Of a stretch of 8,654 nucleotides of DNA, positions 1-5,978 are shown piece after piece (positions within the stretch are counted from its first letter, which is position 1; every line of letters begins with the position of its first letter). This DNA is from Pseudomonadota bacterium. GTDB lineage: Bacteria > Myxococcota > Myxococcia > Myxococcales > Anaeromyxobacteraceae. Position numbers and translations under genes: made by a program. The notes under the pieces were generated by a model. The model was not told where the DNA came from, searched no databases, and saw only the letters and a list, made by a program, of their open reading frames with translations. Where the stretch lies: assembly GCA_023411405.1 (NCBI GenBank), contig JAEYOU010000290.1, positions 1-8,654 on the forward strand, given 5' to 3'.

Positions 1-1254
1 ATCGGCGCCCGCCGGGCTCGGCGCGGCCACGTTCGCGGGGGCGTCGCCGCCGGGCGTCCGCGGAGGCCGCGGGAACGTGAGCACGGCGTGGTCGCTCCCC
101 GGACTCGCCTCCGCCGGCATCGGCACGACCTGCTTCAGGAACGGGAGGACGGCCTGGACGACGTCGGGGACGTACTCCCCGAACGGCACGAGGTGGAGCT
201 TCTGGTACCGGCCGGTCACGTCGAGGTCCGGTGTGACCATGAAGAGCTTGTTCCCGATCCGCCACGAGAGCCGGCCGTCGACCGGGATCCGCTCTGCGGT
301 GGACACGCCGGCGAGGAGGTGGGCCCGCGTGAGGCGCGGGATGCCCGCGCCGGGGACGTCGAAGCTCGCGAGGTCCGGCGGCACGTACGAGACCGGGTAG
401 ACCGCCTCCGGCCAGACCACGAGCTCGGCGCCGGCACGATCCGCGGCCACCGTCGGCTCGACGAGGCGGTCGAGGATGTACCCTGCGTTCTCGCGCTTCG
501 AGTTGGTCCGGCCCTGCTCGACGTTGGGCTGCACGATCCCGACCGAGATCGACGGCGCGGCCGCCACCTCCCGCCGCACCGAGGCGAGGTGCGCGTATCC
601 GTGCGCCACGGTGAGGACGAGCGCCGCCGCCGCGATCGCGAGGGCGGGCACCGGCAGGCGCGCGCGCGCCCGCAACGCCACCACCGTCTCCGCGAGGACG
701 GCGTTGACGAGCACGACGAGCGCCGCGACGCCGTACGGCCCGGCGAGGGCGGCCAGCTGCGCGACCGGCAGGGTCCGGACCTGCGTGTAGCCCAGGTTCG
801 CCCAGGGGAAGCCCGAGAAGAGGTAGTTCCGCAGGAGCTCGGTCGCCGCCCAGACCGGCGGCAGCACGGCCCAGAGCGGCCAGCCGAGGCGCGCCCGCAG
901 GCGCGCCGACACGCCGAACGCGATCGCCCAGTGCGCGGCCGCGTACAGGACGAGGAGCGTCAGCGCGAGGCCCGCGAGCGCGAGCGGGAGCTTGCCGAAC
1001 TCCGTCATCGCGTGCCCGACCCAGTAGATCGCGCAGAAGAAGTAGACGACGCCGGTGAGCAGGCCGAGGAGCGCCGGCCGCCGGGCGCTCCGGAGCGCGA
1101 GGAGCGCGGGCACGAGCGAGAACCAGGCGACCACCTCCAGGTGCCCCCGCGGATCGAGCGGGCGGAGGGACACGGCCGAGATCACCAGGGGGAGCGCGAG
1201 CGAGGTCAGCGCGCCCGAGGCGACGGCGGCGGCGATGGGGAGCAGGCGGCGCAT
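1..1254 (-). CDS. lnt: Apolipoprotein N-acyltransferase, C-terminus outside window
   Basis: Lnt transfers an acyl chain from phospholipid to the N-terminal cysteine of apolipoproteins in the inner membrane, the last step of lipoprotein maturation. My translation from ATG 1254 gives 418 residues with no stop up to base 1. The N-terminal 220 residues are hydrophobic with several membrane segments (about 5-30, 43-56, 62-80, 91-117, 163-190, 200-222) and contain FSGFPWANLGY (146-156), typical of Lnt. A nitrilase-type domain follows from about 235 (VGIVQPNVEQG). WPEAVYP carries the likely catalytic Glu283, and YQKLHLVPFGEYVP carries Lys352 and Glu360. The catalytic cysteine lies beyond base 1. A Pro/Ala-rich run (about 396-418) sits where the strand leading to that cysteine is expected. 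No clear Shine-Dalgarno precedes ATG 1254, so the start is less certain than the identity. It follows the ribbon-helix-helix gene after a 162-nt gap. Confidence 0.95.
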   Translation of the reverse strand, partial: MRRLLPIAAAVASGALTSLALPLVISAVSLRPLDPRGHLEVVAWFSLVPALLALRSARRPALLGLLTGVVYFFCAIYWVGHAMTEFGKLPLALAGLALTLLVLYAAAHWAIAFGVSARLRARLGWPLWAVLPPVWAATELLRNYLFSGFPWANLGYTQVRTLPVAQLAALAGPYGVAALVVLVNAVLAETVVALRARARLPVPALAIAAAALVLTVAHGYAHLASVRREVAAAPSISVGIVQPNVEQGRTNSKRENAGYILDRLVEPTVAADRAGAELVVWPEAVYPVSYVPPDLASFDVPGAGIPRLTRAHLLAGVSTAERIPVDGRLSWRIGNKLFMVTPDLDVTGRYQKLHLVPFGEYVPDVVQAVLPFLKQVVPMPAEASPGSDHAVLTFPRPPRTPGGDAPANVAAPSPAGAD

Positions 1255-1313
1255 CGGACGGGGGATACTAGTCGGAAGGGGGGAGGGCGCGCAGCAGGTG
1301 AGAGAGCACAGCC

Positions 1314-1373
1314 GGGTTCGGGACCGGGAGCGGGTTCGGAGCCGGGAGCGGAAGCGAGTACGGGTACGGGTAC
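1314..1373 (+). repeat. Degenerate GGGNNC hexamer array, ten units
   Basis: Ten consecutive in-phase hexamers follow a GGGNNC pattern on the plus strand: GGGTTC, GGGACC, GGGAGC, GGGTTC, GGAGCC, GGGAGC, GGAAGC, GAGTAC, GGGTAC, GGGTAC. A further out-of-phase GGGTAC lies at 1387-1392. The array fills the middle of the 162-nt gap between the ribbon-helix-helix gene and lnt. Outside it I see no convincing promoter or terminator in this gap. The period of six keeps frames open, which explains spurious ORFs here (a Tyr-Pro/Leu-Pro-type run on the minus strand). Confidence 0.8.
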
Positions 1374-1416
1374 GGTTCGCGGGGATGGGTACGGGCGCGA
1401 GCCCTGCCAGGCGGGC

Positions 1417-1809
1417 CTACCGCCGCTTGGGTGACGCCTCTTCCTGCATGTCCACTTCCACGCCGTTGCCGGTTGCGGCGGTCGCGGTCTCCTGCGCGGC
1501 GCCGTACGCCGCGGCCGCGGCGAGGTAGTACGCGACCGCCTCGCGGACGAGGTGCCCCATGGGCCGACCGAGGCGCGCGGCGGTGGTGCTCACCGCCTCG
1601 AGCAGGTCCGCCGGGAGCCGGACCGAGACCACCTGCGCCATCGCGAGCGCCGCCTCCAGCCGCTCCAGCGCCTGGCTGGGGCGCGACACGCGGAAGTCGC
1701 CGGACTCGATCATCTCCTTGATGCGCCGCGCGAGCTGGTCCCGCGTGTACCACGCGCCGTCGAGCCAGACCGACTCGGAGTCGAGATCGATGTCGGCGAA
1801 CGGGTCCAT
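1417..1809 (-). CDS. Ribbon-helix-helix (CopG/Arc-type) small protein
   Basis: This is a 130-residue protein, unrecognised beyond its fold. Residues 59-99 look like a ribbon-helix-helix DNA-binding unit: strand QVVSVRLP, helix ADLLEAVSTTAARL, turn GRP, helix MGHLVREAVAYYLAAA. Such proteins bind operators as dimers, often as autoregulators or antitoxins, but no toxin partner is adjacent. The N-terminal 50 residues are acidic, then mixed helical; the tail from about 105 is low-complexity and charged. ATG 1809 has GAGGAG two bases upstream. Its first 97 bases overlap the end of the ybeY frame, where this frame has G or C at about 31 of 32 third positions against about 21 of 32 for the ybeY frame, so I prefer 1809. 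The alternative is ATG 1713, which forms an ATGA overlap with the ybeY stop and gives 98 residues, still with the whole fold. Function unknown. Confidence 0.8.
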   Translation of the reverse strand: MDPFADIDLDSESVWLDGAWYTRDQLARRIKEMIESGDFRVSRPSQALERLEAALAMAQVVSVRLPADLLEAVSTTAARLGRPMGHLVREAVAYYLAAAAAYGAAQETATAATGNGVEVDMQEEASPKRR

Positions 1810-2360
1810 CGCTCCTCGCGCCGGCGGGCCCCCTGGCCCTGACCGGTCGTCTCCAGCGCCGCCCCCACGAGCCCGATGGCTTGGGCGAGCGCCGCTTCCT
1901 TCTCCGCCATCACCCGGGCGTCCCGGGTCCGCTCGTGATCGTAGCCGAGCAGGTGCAGCACTCCGTGGGCGAGGTACCGATCCAGCTCCGCACCCACCGG
2001 GCGTCCCTCGGCGCGCGCACGCCTTGCGGCCGTGTCCAGAGAGATTACCACGTCGCCCAGGAGGGACCCAGCACCCGGCGGTTCCGATATCGGGAAGGAG
2101 AGGACGTCGGTGGCGCGGTCCTTCCCGCGCCAGGCGCGGTTGAGCCCGCGGATGCGCCCGTCGGTGGTGAGGACGACCGAGAGCTCCGCGTCGCCTCGCC
2201 CCAGCGCCTCGAGGTACTCGGCGGCGCGGCGGCGGAGGCGGCGGCCCGGTCCCGTCCCCCGAGGATGCTCGATCGCGAGCCGGACGACGGGCGGGCTGCC
2301 CTCGCCTCCCCGCCTGCTCCCTGCCGGCCGGCGGCGCGAGCTCCGCGCGGCGCCGCTCAC
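1710..2360 (-). CDS. ybeY: Endoribonuclease YbeY (rRNA maturation factor)
   Basis: YbeY is a zinc-dependent endoribonuclease involved in 16S rRNA 3'-end maturation and late ribosome quality control. The frame encodes 216 residues. The diagnostic HGxLHLxGYDH metal motif is at 132-142 (His132, His136, His142), and the conserved LNRAWRGKDRATDVLSFP stretch is at 73-90. The start is GTG 2360, overlapping the pgpH stop as GTGA, which suggests translational coupling; no later in-frame ATG or GTG precedes the conserved core. This gives a basic, Arg-rich leader of about 24 residues. The core ends near residue 170. The next 46 residues are not YbeY-like, and the last 33 (Ser/Thr/Arg-rich) are read from bases shared with the ribbon-helix-helix gene, with degraded third-position GC. 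The enzyme looks intact; the tail may be neutral read-through after loss of an earlier stop. Confidence 0.93.
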   Translation of the reverse strand: MSGAARSSRRRPAGSRRGGEGSPPVVRLAIEHPRGTGPGRRLRRRAAEYLEALGRGDAELSVVLTTDGRIRGLNRAWRGKDRATDVLSFPISEPPGAGSLLGDVVISLDTAARRARAEGRPVGAELDRYLAHGVLHLLGYDHERTRDARVMAEKEAALAQAIGLVGAALETTGQGQGARRREERWTRSPTSISTPSRSGSTARGTRGTSSRGASRR

Positions 2361-4684
2361 GGCTTCACGAGGAGCTGCAGGTTGGGCTGCCCGCTGTCCA
2401 GCGCGGGGCGCGGGTAGCCGGGCCGCGTGTGGTAGATGGCCTCCAGCGCCCGCACCATCGCGCCCGCGATCGCGTTCAGATCCTTGAGCGTGAGCTCGCA
2501 CTCGTCGAACTGCCCCTCGACGAAGAGCTCGGTGATCCGCTTGTGGACGAGCGCCCGCAGCGCGTCGGCGTTCGGCGCCTCGAGCGCGCGGGAGGAGGCC
2601 TCGCACGTGTCCGCGATCATCACCAGCGCCGCCTCGCGCGTCTGCGGGCGCGGGCCGGGGTACCGGAAGAGCGCCTCGTCGAGCACGGCCCCGCGCGCGC
2701 CGGGATCCTCCGCCGCGCGCCGCGCCTTCGCCCAGAAGTAGCCGACGTGGCGGGTGCCGTGGTGCTGCCCGATCGCCTCGCGGACCGCCCGGGGCAGGCG
2801 CCAGCGCCGCGCGAGCTCCAGGCCGTCGGTCACGTGGCGCTTCACGATCAGCGCGCTCATCGACGGCGCGAGCGCGTCGTGGCGGTTCTCGCCCCGCTGG
2901 TTCTCGGCGAAGTAGAGCGGGTTCCGGGTCTTCCCGAGGTCGTGATAGTAGGCGCACACGCGGGCGAGGAGCGGGTTCGCGCCGATGGCCTGCGCGCCCG
3001 CCTCGACCATCGACCCCATCAGGATCGAGTGGTGGTACGTCCCGGGCGCCTGGAGGATGAGCTCCTTGAGCGCGGGGTGGTTGAGGTTGGCGAGCTCGAG
3101 CAGCTTCACGTCGGTGACGTAGCCGAACACGCCCTCCACCACCGGCAGGAACCCGACCACCACCACCGGCAGCGCGACCGCCCCGCCGACGAACGCGACG
3201 AGCGTGGACGCGCCGAGCTCGCCCCAGGGCCGGCCCGCGAACAGCCCCAGCGCCGCGACCGTGCCCGCGCCGATGAGCCCGACCAGGAACGCGGTCCGGA
3301 AGAGCCCCGCCCGATCCCGGCTCCCCGGCGTGAGCCCCGCGGCGGCGACGGACGTCAGCGTGGCGAACACCGCCTGGCCGATCGACTGGCCGGCGAGCAG
3401 GCCGCCGGCGAGGCCGGACGCGAGGCCGAAGAGCAGCGCCACCTCGGCCGAGAGCACCTGGCGGGCGAGCATCGCGCCGGCGGCCACCGGCACGAGGTAG
3501 CGGAGCGCGCTCGACGGGAGCCAGGGCGGCAGGCGCTCGTGCAGGGCGTCCGCCACCGTGAAGCCCGCGGACGCCAGCGCGAGCGTGCCCACGAGGAGCG
3601 CGGTCAGGAGGAGCGCGTCGCGCCGGGCGGGCCGGAAGCGCGGGACGTTCCGGCGGGCGAAGGCCCACAGCACCGAGACGAGGAGCGCGACCAGCGCCGC
3701 GCCGCCGGTGCGGACGTGAGAGAGGTCGCGGCCGTACTGCTGGCCGCGCATGCCCTCGAACAGGGTCAGGTGGCGCTTCTCCAGGAGCTCCCCCTGCTCC
3801 ACGATCCGCTCGCCGCGCTTCAGCGCCATCACGACCGGCTTCACGCGCGCCCGCGCCGCGTCGCGGCGCTCGGCGGTCTCGACCTGGGCCGGCTTCATGG
3901 TGGGGCGGACCATCGCGCTCGCCAGGCGCACCAGCGCCGCCTGGAGCTGCGGCCGATCCGCGAGCGCCGCGCCGGCGCGCTCCACGTCCTGGCGCGCCGC
4001 GGCGACGTCGCGGACCACCGCGTCGCGCGACGCGACCCGCTCCCCCTGCAGCTCGCGGGAGCGGAACTCGCGCATCACGTACGCGCCGTCGAGGTCGGCG
4101 CCGAGGAGCCTGCGGTCCTCGACGACCGGGCCGGAGAGCCCGGTCTTCGCGAGCGCCGCCAGGGCGCGCTCGGCGTCGAGATCGAAGCGCGCCTGCACGA
4201 GGGCGGCGAAGTCCTCGTCGCTCACGCGGAGCTGCAAGAGCGACGCGAACTCGCCGCGCAGGTCGGCCCAGTGGCGGGCCAGGTCGGCGGGGCGCACCGC
4301 CACCCCGCCCGACGCGAGCGCCTGCTCCCGCTCCCGCATGAGCTTGAAGGCCGCGGCGATCCCGTAGACCGCCTCGGTGGGGGCGTTCTGGTCGTGGTCG
4401 TACACCGGGAGGACGGCGTCGGCGGCGTCGGCGCGGCGGCGCTCCGTCGCCTCGCGGTCCTCGATGTCGTAGTCCTTGTCGGCGCGGATGGTGCGGCTCG
4501 CCGGCTGACCCAGCGCGTCGGGACCCGGGAGGCGCGCCGAGTCGGCGGGCGCGAGCAGCCACCCCGAGGCAGCGGAGACGAGCGCCACGAGCGCGAGGCC
4601 GAGGAGCCGGCCCACGGTCTCGCGGCGCGCCGACGAGGGCGGCGCCACCTCGACGGTGGCGGCAGGGTCGGCGGGGTCAGCCAC
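2357..4684 (-). CDS. pgpH: PgpH/YqfF-type 7TM HD-domain phosphohydrolase
   Basis: This is a membrane protein of 775 residues from GTG 4684 (Listeria PgpH is a little over 700). Characterised PgpH proteins hydrolyse cyclic di-AMP; that activity here is inferred from family. Numbered from this GTG, one membrane segment (about 24-44) leads to a large extracytoplasmic 7TMR-HDED region (about 65-325), then roughly seven segments (325-520) and a cytoplasmic HD domain (about 545-745). HD residues include YHH at 550-552, HDLGK from His581-Asp582, NPLYFAENQ, QHHG at 640-643 and IADTCEAS with Asp692. The frame is open up to ATG 4783, but those 33 extra codons have only about 67% GC at third positions and the Shine-Dalgarno lies one base from that ATG, so I chose the GTG. 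The GTG has no Shine-Dalgarno of its own and may be coupled to an upstream frame stopping at 4677. It overlaps ybeY by four bases. Confidence 0.93.
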   Translation of the reverse strand: MADPADPAATVEVAPPSSARRETVGRLLGLALVALVSAASGWLLAPADSARLPGPDALGQPASRTIRADKDYDIEDREATERRRADAADAVLPVYDHDQNAPTEAVYGIAAAFKLMREREQALASGGVAVRPADLARHWADLRGEFASLLQLRVSDEDFAALVQARFDLDAERALAALAKTGLSGPVVEDRRLLGADLDGAYVMREFRSRELQGERVASRDAVVRDVAAARQDVERAGAALADRPQLQAALVRLASAMVRPTMKPAQVETAERRDAARARVKPVVMALKRGERIVEQGELLEKRHLTLFEGMRGQQYGRDLSHVRTGGAALVALLVSVLWAFARRNVPRFRPARRDALLLTALLVGTLALASAGFTVADALHERLPPWLPSSALRYLVPVAAGAMLARQVLSAEVALLFGLASGLAGGLLAGQSIGQAVFATLTSVAAAGLTPGSRDRAGLFRTAFLVGLIGAGTVAALGLFAGRPWGELGASTLVAFVGGAVALPVVVVGFLPVVEGVFGYVTDVKLLELANLNHPALKELILQAPGTYHHSILMGSMVEAGAQAIGANPLLARVCAYYHDLGKTRNPLYFAENQRGENRHDALAPSMSALIVKRHVTDGLELARRWRLPRAVREAIGQHHGTRHVGYFWAKARRAAEDPGARGAVLDEALFRYPGPRPQTREAALVMIADTCEASSRALEAPNADALRALVHKRITELFVEGQFDECELTLKDLNAIAGAMVRALEAIYHTRPGYPRPALDSGQPNLQLLVKP

Positions 4685-4763
4685 GGCGGTGCACGTTCGC
4701 ACCCTGGTCTCGCGAACGCAATACGTACACGGGGCGCCTGGGTGAGGAATCGTGGGGACAACA

Positions 4764-4780
4764 CCCCGATCCCATCGGGG
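4764..4780 (-). other. Perfect 7-bp hairpin in the phoH-pgpH gap
   Basis: CCCCGAT and ATCGGGG form a perfect seven-pair stem with a three-base loop. On the minus-strand transcript it begins three bases after the Shine-Dalgarno at 4784-4791 and buries the ATG at 4775 in stem and loop. There is no U-run after it (TGTTGTCC follows), so an intrinsic terminator is unlikely. A role in controlling translation initiation is possible but is inference. Confidence 0.5.
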
Positions 4781-4783
4781 CAT

Positions 4784-4791
4784 TCCTCCCC
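4784..4791 (-). promoter_or_regulatory. Strong Shine-Dalgarno with ambiguous partner start
   Basis: GGGGAGGA on the minus strand is the best Shine-Dalgarno in the phoH-pgpH gap. It abuts ATG 4783 (pgpH frame) with only one base after GGAGG, too close for normal initiation. It sits nine to ten bases before ATG 4775, a better distance. That ATG opens a 32-codon frame whose TGA (4679-4677) lies just inside the start of pgpH at GTG 4684. Which start it serves cannot be settled from sequence alone. Confidence 0.55.
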
Positions 4792-4803
4792 GGGCCCGTG
4801 AAC

Positions 4804-4830
4804 GAGCCCGAGCCCGAGCCCGAGCCCGAG
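4804..4830 (-). repeat. GGGCTC hexamer array, four and a half units
   Basis: On the plus strand this is (GAGCCC)x4 followed by GAG, an exact tandem repeat. On the minus strand the unit is GGGCTC, which fits the same GGGNNC pattern as the array at 1314-1373 but in the opposite orientation. It lies in the 180-nt gap between the phoH stop and the pgpH start. In one minus-strand frame it reads as alternating Gly-Ser. Confidence 0.85.
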
Positions 4831-4864
4831 GAGCTCACCGGCGTCCGGGAGGGTTCACACCCGT

Positions 4865-5881
4865 TCACGGCTTCTCGGGCGCTGCCGCCGGCGCCTCCCG
4901 CGCGCGGCGTTCGAGGTCGTACGCGTCGTAGGCGCGGACGACCTCCTGCACGAGCGGGTGCCGGACCACGTCCACCTCGTTGAAGGCGCAGAACGAGACG
5001 CCCTCGACGCCCCTCAGCACCTTCTGGACCTCGACGAGGCCGGAGCCGCGCCCGCTCGGGAGGTCCACCTGCGTGACGTCACCGGTCACCACGGCCTTCG
5101 ACCCGTAGCCGAGCCGGGTGAGGAACATCTTCATCTGCTCGGCGGTCGTGTTCTGCGCCTCGTCGAGGATGATGAAGGAGTCGTTCAGGGTGCGGCCGCG
5201 CATGAAGGCGAGCGGCGCCACCTCGACCGTCCCGCGCTCGATGAGGGCCGACGCCTTCTCGTAGTCCACCATGTCGAAGAGCGCGTCGTGGAGCGGGCGC
5301 AGGTAGGGGTTCACCTTCTCGGCGATGTCGCCGGGGAGGAACCCGAGCTTCTCGCCCGCCTCCACCGCCGGGCGCGTGAGGACGATCCGCTTCACCTTTC
5401 GCTCGACGAGGTACGACACCGCCATCGCCATCGCGAGGTAGGTCTTCCCCGTGCCGGCAGGCCCGATGCCGAAGACGATGTCGTCGTCGCGGATGGCCTG
5501 CACGTAGCGCTTCTGCGCGAGCCCCTTGGGCGTGATGATCCTGTGGCGGGAGGAGACGAAGACGGTGTCGCCGAAGATCTCCTTGAGCGGGACGCCCTGG
5601 CCGGCGAGCTTCGTCGCCTGGTCCACGTCCTCGAGGTAGAGCGGGTGGCCCGCCTCGATCAGCTCGTAGAGCTCCCGGACGAGCGAGGCGCCGAGCTGGA
5701 CGCGCGCCTCGTCGGGCGCGGCGACGAGGAGCTGACCGCCGCGCAGGCCGAGCTGGACGCCGAGCCGCTTCTCGATGAGCTTCAGGTGCTCGTTGTGCGC
5801 GCCGCACAGGAGGCGCACGCGATCGTTGTCGGGGAACTCGAGCCGGGTGCTCTTGAGGGGCTCCGCTGCACTCTGTGCCAA
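4865..5881 (-). CDS. phoH: PhoH family ATPase
   Basis: PhoH/YbeZ proteins are cytoplasmic P-loop ATPases linked to RNA metabolism; YbeZ partners YbeY in E. coli, which fits ybeY lying two genes downstream. The 338-residue length is normal for the family. Residues 1-120 form the N-terminal region common to bacterial PhoH. Walker A is GPAGTGKT at 140-147 and Walker B is FIILDEAQN at 236-244, with TGDVTQVDLP (267-276) and RHPLVQEVV (308-316) also matching. The start is TTG 5881: no ATG lies nearby, the protein begins MAQSAAEPLKSTRLEF, and a good GAGGAG is five bases upstream. The tail after about 325 is Ala/Pro/Glu-rich and variable. It lies 97 nt after the PATAN gene, enough for its own promoter, although I see no clear -35/-10 pair. 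Confidence 0.97.
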   Translation of the reverse strand: MAQSAAEPLKSTRLEFPDNDRVRLLCGAHNEHLKLIEKRLGVQLGLRGGQLLVAAPDEARVQLGASLVRELYELIEAGHPLYLEDVDQATKLAGQGVPLKEIFGDTVFVSSRHRIITPKGLAQKRYVQAIRDDDIVFGIGPAGTGKTYLAMAMAVSYLVERKVKRIVLTRPAVEAGEKLGFLPGDIAEKVNPYLRPLHDALFDMVDYEKASALIERGTVEVAPLAFMRGRTLNDSFIILDEAQNTTAEQMKMFLTRLGYGSKAVVTGDVTQVDLPSGRGSGLVEVQKVLRGVEGVSFCAFNEVDVVRHPLVQEVVRAYDAYDLERRAREAPAAAPEKP

Positions 5882-5886
5882 ACTCG

Positions 5887-5892
5887 CTCCTC
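5887..5892 (-). promoter_or_regulatory. Shine-Dalgarno of phoH supporting a TTG start
   Basis: GAGGAG on the minus strand is followed by the five-base spacer CGAGT and then TTG 5881-5879. This spacing decides the start, since the codon is a rare initiator. The rest of the 97-nt gap (5893-5978) is GC-rich with weak self-complementarity (a GCCGG/CCGGC stem with a five-base loop) and no T-run, so I do not call a terminator. Confidence 0.75.
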
Positions 5893-5978
5893 TTCTCCGT
5901 ACCTCGTTCCCCGGCTCCCCGCCCCCGTACCATAACCGGGGCCGCGGCGGGCGGCACGCCGGGGACTCCGGCCGGGGA

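Noticed and set aside
1265..1270. TAGTAT as a -10 box for lnt
   Set aside because: It matches only four of six consensus positions, has no -35 partner at 16-18 bases, and would leave almost no leader before ATG 1254.
1398..1413. GCCCGCC..GGCAGGGC inverted repeat after the ribbon-helix-helix stop as a terminator
   Set aside because: Only four outer pairs form before mismatches, and no T-run follows on the minus strand.
88..1434. Long plus-strand open frame of 448 codons opposite lnt
   Set aside because: It is antisense to a clear Lnt frame with catalytic motifs. Its product is an Arg/Glu/His-rich low-complexity string typical of shadow frames in GC-rich DNA.
1268..1753. Minus-strand frame of 161 codons across the ribbon-helix-helix gene and the hexamer array
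   Set aside because: It is out of frame with the ribbon-helix-helix gene. Its Tyr-Pro/Leu-Pro tail is simply the hexamer repeat translated.
4719..4731. AT-richer patch around TACGTA as a promoter for pgpH
   Set aside because: The only TTG-type -35 candidate (TTGTCC) is about 26 bases away, and no sigma-54 GG/GC pair fits. The patch is unusual for this sequence but not a supportable promoter.
2429..4801. Plus-strand open frame of 790 codons opposite pgpH
   Set aside because: It has no recognisable domain and an extreme Arg/Glu/His/Ala composition, and it mirrors a well-supported HD-domain gene. Length alone is not evidence at this GC content.
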